A stretch of DNA of 64,000 bases from Microtetraspora glauca (GTDB taxonomy: Bacteria > Actinomycetota > Actinomycetes > Streptosporangiales > Streptosporangiaceae): assembly GCA_001570385.1 (NCBI GenBank), contig BBYL01000007.1, forward strand, positions 62,001 to 126,000. Direction: 5' to 3'. The position numbers and the translations under genes are program-made. The notes under the pieces are model-generated. The model was not told the DNA's origin and ran no database searches. It worked only from the letters and a program-made list of their open reading frames with translations. Below are positions 34,492 through 43,442 of this stretch, one piece after another; position 1 is the first letter of the stretch; every line of letters starts with the position of its first letter.

Positions 34492-35988
34492 GTGACGGAA
34501 CGGATCGTCCACGGCAGATACGAGCTGCTGTCGCGGCTCGGCAGGGGCGGCATGGGCACGGTGTGGCTCGCCTGGGACCGGACGCTGCGGCGATCGGTCG
34601 CGCTCAAGGAGGTCGTGCTGTCGCCGTACGGCGAGGACGTGGCCATCCGGCGGGAGAGGGCGCTGCGCGAGGCGCGCGCCGCGGCGCGGATCAGGCACCC
34701 GGCGGTCGTCGACATCTACGACGCTTTCCTGGACGACGGGTCGCCCTGGATCGTCATGGCCTACATCGACGGCGCGTCGCTGGACCGCCGGATCGAGAGG
34801 CAGATCCTCTCCGAGCGGGAGATCGCCCGAGTCGGCCGCGACGTGCTGGCCGGACTGGTCGCCGTGCACAGCGCGCAGGTGCTGCATCGGGACGTCAAAC
34901 CGGCCAACATCGTCCTCGATCCCGAGGACCGGGTCTTCCTGGTCGATTTCGGCATCGCCCGGATCTCCGGCGAGAGCGGCCTCACCTCGCAGAACATGCT
35001 GCTCGGAACCGTCGAGTTCATGGCACCGGAACGCGTCGACGGGCACGCGGTGGGCCCGGCGTCCGATCTGTGGTCTCTCGGAGTGACGTTGTTCTGCGCG
35101 CTGGAGGGCTATTCGCCCTTCCTCCGGGAGGGCCCGATCGAAACCGTACGGGCGGTCGGCGCGGGGCGTCCCCTGCGCTTCCGGCGACCGGGCCCGCTCG
35201 CCGACGCGATCACCGGCCTGCTCGTCACCGATCCCGGCAGGCGGATGGGGGCGGCCGAACTCGGGCGGAGGCTGGACGCGATCCTCGCTCCCGCTCCCCG
35301 CACACCGCCGTCACGCACGCCGCCGTCACGCAGGTGGGAGGAGGCGACCCCCCGGCGGCCTCGGGACACTCCCACGCCGGCGCGCGGGCACGACGCGCGC
35401 GGCCCCGGTTCCACCCCCGGTTCCACCCCCGGGAGCGGCCCGGGTACGGCCCGCCCGGAGGCGGAGCGGGACGATCGTCCGCTGCTCGAACGGCCCCGGC
35501 AGGAAGCCGCCACCCTGCTCGCCTCCATGGAGCCGAGGGCCGCCGGACAGCTCATGGACGGCATGGTCGGCAGTGTCGGCAGTGTCGGTGTGGACGGCGC
35601 TTCGGCTCCGGCGGCCGAGGTGCTGGTGGCCGAGGTGCTGGCGCTGCTGCCGCCGTCGCGAGCCGGGCGGGTGGTCGACCACATGGCCCCTGACCGGGCG
35701 GCCCGACTGGTGCGCGCGATGTCCCCCAGCCGGGGCGCGAGCACGCTGGCCCACACGGACGAGCGCGTCGCGGCCGCCGTCCTCGGCGCAATCGGCGTCG
35801 TCCCCGCCGCTGTCCGGCTGGTGGAGGCGATGACGCTGCGCCGTGCCTGCCGGGTGCTCGAATACGTGCCGCCCGCCGTCGTCGCCGAACTGCTGTCCGC
35901 GACCTCCGACGGCCGCGCCGACCGGATCCTCGGCGGGCTCAGCCGTGCCGTACGCGATGAGATCACCCGCCTGACCGGCGGCGCGTGA
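34492..35988 (+). CDS. Ser/Thr protein kinase with C-terminal helical repeat domain
   Basis: A 498-residue kinase without a membrane segment. The glycine loop is LGRGGMGTVW, the VALKE Lys is present, the catalytic loop HRDVKPANI and the metal loop VDFGIA. A Pro/Arg-rich linker spans about 265-325. The last 165 residues are short helical repeats (AATLLASMEP, VVDHMAPDRAARLVRAM, LGAIGVVPAAVRLVEAM) resembling the MgtE N-terminal superhelix. Nine bases separate it from the DUF4407 gene, so the two are co-expressed and the membrane protein may be its partner or target. Confidence 0.88.
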   Translation: MTERIVHGRYELLSRLGRGGMGTVWLAWDRTLRRSVALKEVVLSPYGEDVAIRRERALREARAAARIRHPAVVDIYDAFLDDGSPWIVMAYIDGASLDRRIERQILSEREIARVGRDVLAGLVAVHSAQVLHRDVKPANIVLDPEDRVFLVDFGIARISGESGLTSQNMLLGTVEFMAPERVDGHAVGPASDLWSLGVTLFCALEGYSPFLREGPIETVRAVGAGRPLRFRRPGPLADAITGLLVTDPGRRMGAAELGRRLDAILAPAPRTPPSRTPPSRRWEEATPRRPRDTPTPARGHDARGPGSTPGSTPGSGPGTARPEAERDDRPLLERPRQEAATLLASMEPRAAGQLMDGMVGSVGSVGVDGASAPAAEVLVAEVLALLPPSRAGRVVDHMAPDRAARLVRAMSPSRGASTLAHTDERVAAAVLGAIGVVPAAVRLVEAMTLRRACRVLEYVPPAVVAELLSATSDGRADRILGGLSRAVRDEITRLTGGA

Positions 35989-36005
35989 CCGGGACCTCGC
36001 GCCGG

Positions 36006-36536
36006 TCAGGCGGAATCCGCGGCGAGCGCCATCCGGTAATGCACCTCGGGAAACGAGGCGCCGGAGACATCCATCGTCTGTACGCGTCCCGAAAGGGCGA
36101 AGCCGATCCGCTCGTAGAAACGACGAGCCCGGGCGTTGGCCTCGAAGGCCCAGAGCCCGACCTCGCGGTGACCCAGCTCCCTCAGCCGGTCCAGCGAGCG
36201 GGTCATGAGCGCGCGTCCGAGACCCGTCGACCAGTGCTCCCTGAGCGCGTAGATCGCATAGATCTCGCAGTCGGGACCCCCATCCCATACGGGGTCCTCC
36301 ACGGGCCCGAAGGCGCTGAGCCCGACGATCTCCTCCCCGGCCTCACCGACGACGACACCGCGCAGCGGATCGGCCATCATCGCCCGCCAATGGGCGACCG
36401 CCCCTGGCGTGACCACCAGTGCGTCGAGGTAGGCGTCGGGCAGCAGCCCTCGATACGCCGCCTGCCATGAGGTGTTCTTGACTCGCAGCACTTCCTCGGC
36501 GTCGGCGGGCTCGCCACGGCGTACGGAAAAAGTCAT
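36006..36536 (-). CDS. GNAT-family N-acetyltransferase
   Basis: A 176-residue acetyltransferase. The N-terminal FSVRRGEPADAEEVLRV and acetyl-CoA loop EHWSTGLGRALMTRSL are present. The C-terminal WAFEANARARRFYERIGF is the classical fold end. The ATG at 36536 gives a standard-length protein; the open frame extends to 36725. Substrate unknown. Converges on the kinase gene with an 18-base gap. Confidence 0.88.
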   Translation of the reverse strand: MTFSVRRGEPADAEEVLRVKNTSWQAAYRGLLPDAYLDALVVTPGAVAHWRAMMADPLRGVVVGEAGEEIVGLSAFGPVEDPVWDGGPDCEIYAIYALREHWSTGLGRALMTRSLDRLRELGHREVGLWAFEANARARRFYERIGFALSGRVQTMDVSGASFPEVHYRMALAADSA

Positions 36537-36773
36537 GGGCCAAGTATCGGCCCGCGCCCCGAGCGGATTCCCTGGGAGCCGCGCGGTGACCCACAACCGT
36601 TCGTTCACCCGCGAGCTGTGCTCCGCGCGGCCCCCAGGAGAGTGCGGCGGCCGGCCGAGCGGCATGACTCCGAGCCCGGACCGAAATCGGCCGGCTCGTA
36701 CGCGCGGCGATGGGTGAGTGGCCACGAACCGGTGGCGGGTTCGCGGGCCCGCCAGATCCTGATGTCTCCTGGC

Positions 36774-36811
36774 TTGACTCTCCCAATGTGGGAGACCGCA
36801 AGGTGGGGCAT

Positions 36812-36812
<1 letters not shown>
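36774..36812 (+). promoter_or_regulatory. MerR-type promoter with 19-bp spacer, leaderless
   Basis: A -35 TTGACT (36774-36779) and a -10 CAAGGT (36799-36804) are separated by 19 bases. The spacer contains the dyad CTCCC-AATGT-GGGAG (36780-36794). A long spacer with a central dyad is the hallmark of MerR-activated promoters. The GTG start is eight bases after the -10, so the transcript would be leaderless or nearly so. Confidence 0.65.
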
Positions 36813-38401
<1,589 letters not shown>

Positions 38402-38559
38402 CGGATTCCCGCTGGGACTGAACTGCGGGTTTCAGCTGTCTTTCCGGCACTCACCTCTGGTCGGGCAAGTCTCGACAAACTATGTCCATTTCCGTAATAG
38501 CCGACAAAAGGCGGCGGGTAGCGTTGGTGGACGCCATGACGCCATGTGGGGGGCTGGTG

Positions 38560-39864
38560 ATGGCAGAAGCACAGGCCGAGCGGTGCCGTACCGAATTCCT
38601 GGTGGAGATCGGTTCCCGGCTGTCGGCCTCGCTCAACACCCGCCGGTGCGCTCATGCCACGGCGGAGATCGCCATGTCGTTCCTCGCCGACGCCGCAACC
38701 GTGGTGCTGTCGCCCGGCGACAGCCGCCAGGCGAGGTGGCTGCGCGCCGTCGCCGGACAAGCCGCGCCGGAGGAGGGCGAGGTCCCGGTCACGGTCGCCG
38801 CCGGGGTGCCCTGTCTCGGGGAGGTGCTGGCCGGCCTGCCGGGGGCCGTCCGCTGGCTGGACCCGGGCGACGCGCCCGCGTGGCTGCTGCCCGGCAAGAT
38901 CGGCTCGGCTCACCGCCTGCTGGTGGCGACGTTGCCGGGGAACACGATGCCCGTCGGAGCGCTGGTGCTCGTTCGCCGTGCGGAGGGCCCCGCCTTCGAC
39001 GCGGATGCGGAGATGCTGGCCCGCACCCTCGCGATACGTGCGGGCGCCGCCCTCTCCGCCGCCCTGCTGTACGAGGAGCAGAGCGGGATCAACGCGATCT
39101 TGACCGCTGACCTGCTGCCGCCGCCCCTGCCGAAGCTGGAGGGGATGGACCTGGCCGGATCCCTGCGCGCGTCGCAGCAGGCCGGCCAGATCGGGGGAGA
39201 CTTCTACGATGTCTGCCTGCCTGATCGGGGAGACGGACCGGAGCGCGGGGCGCTGCTGGTTCTGGGTGACGTGTGCGGCAAGGGCGCGCAGGCCGCGGTG
39301 CTCGCCGGCCGGGTGCGCCACTGCCTGCGCGCGCTGTCGCTGCTGGAGAGCCGCCCGGAGCGGCTGGCCGACCTGCTCAACCGGTCCCTGCTGGGCTCTC
39401 CCGCTCCCTCCTCTCTCGTGACGCTGGTCCTGGGCGCGCTGCACCGAGCCGCCTCGGGGCACGTGCGCATCGACCTGGCGGTGGCGGGGCACCCGCCGCC
39501 GCTGATCCTGCGCCGGGACGGCACCGTGGAGGAGGTCGCCACCACAGGCTGTCTGCTCGGTGTGCTGGAGAAGACCGGCGTGCGCCCGGTCGCGGTCGAA
39601 CTCGCCCCCGGCGAGGTGTGCCTGCTCTACAGCGATGGCATCACCGAGGCGTTCGGCGGTCCCGTCGCCCGGGAGATGTACGGCGACCACCGGCTGAAGG
39701 GCGCCCTCGCCACCTGTGCGGGGATGCCGGCCTCTGCCCTGGTGGAGCGGCTGGAGCAGCTCAGCACCGACTGGCTGGCCGGCGGCCACCAGGACGACCG
39801 GGCGCTCCTGGCCATCCGGGCCGCCGCCGCACCCTCTCACAGGGAAGTCCGATCCCATGAGTGA
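38560..39864 (+). CDS. PP2C/SpoIIE-type phosphatase with GAF-like sensor
   Basis: A 434-residue phosphatase of the RsbU type. Residues about 5-185 look like a GAF sensor. The SpoIIE domain shows GQIGGDFYDV, LGDVCGKGAQAA, AVAGHPPPLIL, LLYSDGITEA and QDDRALLAI, the metal-binding acids in the usual order. ATG at 38560 follows GGGGGG; an ATG at 38536 is possible. Its end overlaps the B12-binding gene by eight bases. Likely dephosphorylates an anti-sigma antagonist, none of which is in view. Confidence 0.85.
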   Translation: MAEAQAERCRTEFLVEIGSRLSASLNTRRCAHATAEIAMSFLADAATVVLSPGDSRQARWLRAVAGQAAPEEGEVPVTVAAGVPCLGEVLAGLPGAVRWLDPGDAPAWLLPGKIGSAHRLLVATLPGNTMPVGALVLVRRAEGPAFDADAEMLARTLAIRAGAALSAALLYEEQSGINAILTADLLPPPLPKLEGMDLAGSLRASQQAGQIGGDFYDVCLPDRGDGPERGALLVLGDVCGKGAQAAVLAGRVRHCLRALSLLESRPERLADLLNRSLLGSPAPSSLVTLVLGALHRAASGHVRIDLAVAGHPPPLILRRDGTVEEVATTGCLLGVLEKTGVRPVAVELAPGEVCLLYSDGITEAFGGPVAREMYGDHRLKGALATCAGMPASALVERLEQLSTDWLAGGHQDDRALLAIRAAAAPSHREVRSHE

Positions 39865-40915
39865 CCTGACCGTGGGTCGCGACCTGAACCTCGCCTCGGA
39901 GCTGTACCTGGAACGGATCGGCGAGGCCGACGAGCAGGGCGCCGTGGACCTGGTCCTCGGCCTGCTTGACGACGGTGTCCCCGCTGGGGGCCTGCTGCTG
40001 CGGTTGATCGCCCCCGCTCAGCGCCGGGTCGGCGAGCTGTGGGCGGCCGACGAGTGGTCGGTCGCCAGGGAGCACGCGGCCACCGCGGTCAGCGAGGCGG
40101 TCGTGAGCGCCGTCGCCAGGCGGGCGCGACCCCGGCGGCCTGCCCGTGGCCGCGTCACGGTGGCCTGCGCCGAGGGCGAATATCACGCGCTGCCCGCCCG
40201 GCTCCTGTCCGAGGTGCTGCGCCTGCGCGGGTGGCGGGTCGACTTCCTCGGTGCCAGCGTGCCCGGACCGCATCTGATCACCTACGTGCACCAGACCGGT
40301 CCCGACCTGGTCGCCCTGAGCTGCACGCTGCCCACCCGCCTGCCCCGCGCGCACGCCGTACTCACCGCCTGCCGGTCCGCCGGGGTGCCGGTACTGGCCG
40401 GTGGGGCCGGCTTCGGATCCGACGGGCGCTTCGCTCGGCTGCTCGGGGCCGACGGGTGGGCGCCGGCCGCGGACGTGGCGGCCGAGGTCATCGAGGCCGG
40501 CCGGCTGCCCTCCTTTCCCACCCCGCCGGACTCCCCGGCCCACATAGCCGACGAGGAGTGCGCCGAGCTGCTCCGGCGGCGCCCCGAGTTGCTGGCCGGC
40601 GTGCTGGAGGCCCTCGTCTGTGGCGGCTCGTCGATATCCGCCCACGATGACCGGCAGAGAGAGAACACCGCCGAGAACCTGGGCCACATCGCCGACTTCC
40701 TCTGCGCCGCGCTCTACGTCGATGACATGGCGATATTCGGTGATTTCATCGCCTGGACCTGTGCCGTGTCGCGTGCGCGCGGGGCGCCGCCCGAGTCCGT
40801 CATGACCGGGCTGCGGATCCTGAGTGACCGCTTGCGCGACCTGCCTCGTGCCCACCACTTCCTGACGGAGGGGATCAGGGCGGCCCAGACCGCCGCCGCG
40901 AACGGCCCCCGCTAA
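39857..40915 (+). CDS. B12-binding protein with CarH-type light-sensing motif
   Basis: A 352-residue protein. Residues about 10-90 form the helical cobalamin cap and contain W62, then nine residues, then E72-H73: the Wx9EH motif of CarH/LitR AdoB12 photoreceptors. The B12-binding fold (about 98-230) has EYH (His110, candidate lower ligand in an ExHxxP variant), then LRLRGWRVDFLGASVP and VALSCTLPT. About 120 residues of helices follow. No DNA-binding domain is present, so output must pass through a partner, probably the coupled phosphatase. Confidence 0.82.
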   Translation: MSDLTVGRDLNLASELYLERIGEADEQGAVDLVLGLLDDGVPAGGLLLRLIAPAQRRVGELWAADEWSVAREHAATAVSEAVVSAVARRARPRRPARGRVTVACAEGEYHALPARLLSEVLRLRGWRVDFLGASVPGPHLITYVHQTGPDLVALSCTLPTRLPRAHAVLTACRSAGVPVLAGGAGFGSDGRFARLLGADGWAPAADVAAEVIEAGRLPSFPTPPDSPAHIADEECAELLRRRPELLAGVLEALVCGGSSISAHDDRQRENTAENLGHIADFLCAALYVDDMAIFGDFIAWTCAVSRARGAPPESVMTGLRILSDRLRDLPRAHHFLTEGIRAAQTAAANGPR

Positions 40916-41107
40916 GTGGCTGTCGCGGACGTCCGGCCTCGGCCGGCACAGGGACGCTGGTACGACGCCGTGGACGTCCCTGGACGCGTGTCCTCGGGAC
41001 GTCACCCAAGGCGGGGCAGCGCTCGCCTCCTCGGCGCAGATTCTTCTGGATCACCGGCATATGCGATAGAAGATCATTCGCACCTACTGTCTCTTCGCGA
41101 GGTATAC

Positions 41108-41743
41108 GTGAAGCAACTCCTTCGAGTGGTCGCGGTCCAGGTCTTCGCCGCCGCCCTCGTCCTCACCGCCGTCTCGGGCCCCGCCCGTGCCGAGACGACC
41201 GACACCGATGCCGCGATCGCCCTCGAATGGCAGACCGCGTGGGACACCCACAAGTTCTACGACACGACGCCACCTGCTCCGGGCTCAGGGCGCAGCAGGG
41301 CCACGCGCAGCATCTCCATCGACATCGACGCCCCCGCCAAGCGCGTCTTCACCGCGTATTCGAACATCAACAACCACATCGGCAAGAACCCGTTCCTGAA
41401 GCGGGTCGTCACGCACAAGGACTGGTGCCGGGGCGACACGCGCTACATCAACCTCACCGCGATCGAGGAGATCCCGTACGAGGGCACGGTCGTCGTCAGC
41501 AAGACGCACGCGCAGCAGCGCCTTCACGAGGATGACCTCTACTACGAGACGGACACCTGGTCGCTGCCCGACGTCGTCACGCACCAGAAGATCGTCTTCA
41601 CCCGTCTGAACGGCGGGAAGACCCGGGTCACGGAGCTTCTCACCTTCGACGCGGACGCCACGCTGATCGATTTCGTCGCCACGAACGGCGTCGCCTCCCA
41701 CCAGCAGACGCAGGCGGCCCTCAAGCAGGCGATCGAGAGCTGA
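41108..41743 (+). CDS. Secreted SRPBCC (START-like) protein
   Basis: A 211-residue exported protein. GTG at 41108 follows GAGGT and gives a signal peptide (1-27, ending GPARAET). The mature part begins SISIDIDAPAKRVFTAYSNI, the first strand and helix of a polyketide cyclase/START-like fold, and ends with a long helix. The fold binds lipids or hydrophobic ligands; no active site is obvious. Stands alone before Lsr2. Confidence 0.72.
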   Translation: MKQLLRVVAVQVFAAALVLTAVSGPARAETTDTDAAIALEWQTAWDTHKFYDTTPPAPGSGRSRATRSISIDIDAPAKRVFTAYSNINNHIGKNPFLKRVVTHKDWCRGDTRYINLTAIEEIPYEGTVVVSKTHAQQRLHEDDLYYETDTWSLPDVVTHQKIVFTRLNGGKTRVTELLTFDADATLIDFVATNGVASHQQTQAALKQAIES

Positions 41744-42074
41744 TTCACACCGGATCGAGGCTGGTCGCCTCGACGACGTGAGAGCGGGCATGGTCGGCGT
41801 CGTGAGCACGCATGATCATGCCCGTTCGCGTCTCCACCGGCACCGGAGCCGGAGTCGCCGACCACATTCCGGTCCCGGCTGACCGCCGGACAGCCACAAC
41901 GACCTGTCCCCGGCCCCTCGCGGCCCGCTCCGCCGCCAGGTCCTGCCGGTGACGCGCTTCGGAGGGGCACCGCGCCGTGGCGCGAGGGCGGATCAATAAC
42001 ATGATCGTCCGGCCAACCACCAGTAGGATGCCACGGTTCCAGACAGACGAGATCCACCCGGGAAAGGGCTGCAC
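41744..42074. other. Intergenic region upstream of lsr2
   Basis: About 330 bases. A minus-strand frame (ATG near 42003 to TGA at 41745, about 85 codons) is open and GC3-rich, but I recognise no family and it has no clear ribosome site. Otherwise nothing convincing. Confidence 0.4.
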
Positions 42075-42521
42075 GTGGCGCAGAAGGTAATACTGGTTGA
42101 CGACCTCGACCACTCCGAGGGCGATGACGTGGCGAGACGGGAGTTCCCGCTGCTGAACCGGACCTTCGCCATCGACCTGTCCGACGCCAACCAGAAGCGG
42201 CTGAGCGACGCTCTCGCGTTCATCGAAGAGGTCCTGGAGAGTTCGCGCGAGGTGAAGCAGGCGTCGCGGTCGAAGAAGGTCGCCGACACCTCCCCCCGGT
42301 TGCGGGGTTACACCGCCACCGACGTTCGCGAATGGGCGAGAGAGCAAGGGCTGGATGTCCCCCTCAGGGGGAAGGTCGCCGACGAGGTCATCGAGCAGTT
42401 CATCGGGGCACATCCGGACGCGGCCCCGACGGAGTCCGCCACAGAGGCAGACGCCGACGGCGGAGAAGCTGAGGCCGGCGAAGAAGCTGAGGCCGGCACG
42501 GAGTCGAAGGCCGACGCCTGA
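42075..42521 (+). CDS. lsr2: Lsr2-family nucleoid-associated protein (paralogue)
   Basis: A 148-residue bridging DNA-binding protein. The dimerisation domain starts AQKVILVDDLDHSEGDDVARREFPL. The C-terminal DNA-binding domain reads VREWAREQGLDVPLRGKVADEVIEQF. The minor-groove RGR core of Lsr2 is RGK here. An acidic tail of about 35 Ala/Glu/Asp residues follows, which is unusual. Such proteins silence AT-rich foreign DNA. GTG at 42075 follows AAAGGG. Confidence 0.88.
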   Translation: MAQKVILVDDLDHSEGDDVARREFPLLNRTFAIDLSDANQKRLSDALAFIEEVLESSREVKQASRSKKVADTSPRLRGYTATDVREWAREQGLDVPLRGKVADEVIEQFIGAHPDAAPTESATEADADGGEAEAGEEAEAGTESKADA

Positions 42522-42528
42522 GCCGCGG

Positions 42529-42553
42529 GGGCCGGCTCGAAAAGCCGGCCCCA
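42529..42553 (+). terminator. lsr2 terminator hairpin
   Basis: GGGGCCGGCT (42529-42538) pairs perfectly with AGCCGGCCCC (42544-42553), loop CGAAA, eight bases after the lsr2 stop. Confidence 0.65.
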
Positions 42554-42686
42554 CATCGCCCGAACAGCGCCCCACATCGCCGGAACAGCACGGCGAGGAC
42601 GAACGACGGGGCCGTTCTGAAAAGTCGCTCCGGCTTCGGATCGGATCACCCCGGGTACACGATGCCCTTGTGGTGAAATATGCCGA

Positions 42687-43229
42687 ATGGAGCGAGTGCG
42701 GCAGCTGGTGGGCGAGATGTTGCTCTACTGTTTCGTGCTCGTCCTGCTCACCGGTGGCTTCCTGGCGTTCTTCTACACGCCGAGCGGCGAGGTGGTCGCT
42801 TACGACGGCTGGTACGAACCACTGCACGGTGTCCCGATGAGCGCCGCCTACGAGTCGATCCTGGAGATCAACCTTGATGCGGGCAGTGGCCTGCTCATGC
42901 GGCGACTGCACCACGGCCTCTCGGTCCTGCTCATCCTGGGGACCGTCGTCTGGGCGCTGCTCGGCCGGTTCCGGTACGCGATCGCGGTGCTGGGCCTGGG
43001 CGTGCTCGGCGCGCTCGCCGGCTACGGTTCCGCCGACGACCTGCTGTCCGGGACGGTCCTCGGAAAGCTGCCCGTTCCCTGGTGGTACGGCCTGCACCTG
43101 CTGGCGGCGCTGGCCACGGGAGCCCTGCTGGTGATCTCCTCGCGAAGGGAGGCCGCCCGGCACCCCAGAACGCTCCGCTTCGTGGCGCTGAGCCTCGGCC
43201 TCACCGTTCTCGCGATCTTCTGGCTCTGA
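42687..43229 (+). CDS. One-domain cytochrome b-like membrane protein lacking a heme ligand
   Basis: A 180-residue protein matching only the first helices of the actinobacterial bc-complex cytochrome b: GEMLLYCFVLVLLTGGFLAFFYTP, then a YDGWYEPLHGVPMSAAYES loop, then the helix-B segment LLMRRLHHGLSVLLILGTVVWALL. The histidine normally about 13 residues after the HH pair is Trp (VVW). Two further membrane helices follow; the rest of cytochrome b is absent. A bis-His heme b is doubtful. Role unknown. Confidence 0.7.
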   Translation: MERVRQLVGEMLLYCFVLVLLTGGFLAFFYTPSGEVVAYDGWYEPLHGVPMSAAYESILEINLDAGSGLLMRRLHHGLSVLLILGTVVWALLGRFRYAIAVLGLGVLGALAGYGSADDLLSGTVLGKLPVPWWYGLHLLAALATGALLVISSRREAARHPRTLRFVALSLGLTVLAIFWL

Positions 43230-43358
43230 CCCCCCACCAGTCCGGGACGAGGGCGAACCCCGACCCACCCGACCAGGGCCGGCCCCTTGCGAACCATCAC
43301 ATGGAGCCCTCGCGAGGCGTGCCGAGTTATGGGAGTTGCGGGAACACAAGGGGCGCGC

Positions 43359-43442
43359 GTGCTGGAGAATGAGCCCCCGGCGGCCACGGGGGCCCGAGCC
43401 ATCCGTGATCTGATCACCAGCCTGCGACGTCGGAGTGCATGA
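43359..43442 (+). CDS. Possible 27-residue upstream ORF coupled to the next gene
   Basis: From GTG at 43359 (AAGGGG upstream) the frame encodes a short basic peptide ending RDLITSLRRRSA. Its TGA overlaps the ATGATG start of the large downstream gene. May be a coupled leader peptide or only an accidental frame. Confidence 0.35.
   Translation: MLENEPPAATGARAIRDLITSLRRRSA

Noticed and set aside
41745..42003. 85-codon minus-strand ORF before lsr2
   Set aside because: Open and GC3-rich, but no ribosome site or recognisable family; high GC makes such frames common.
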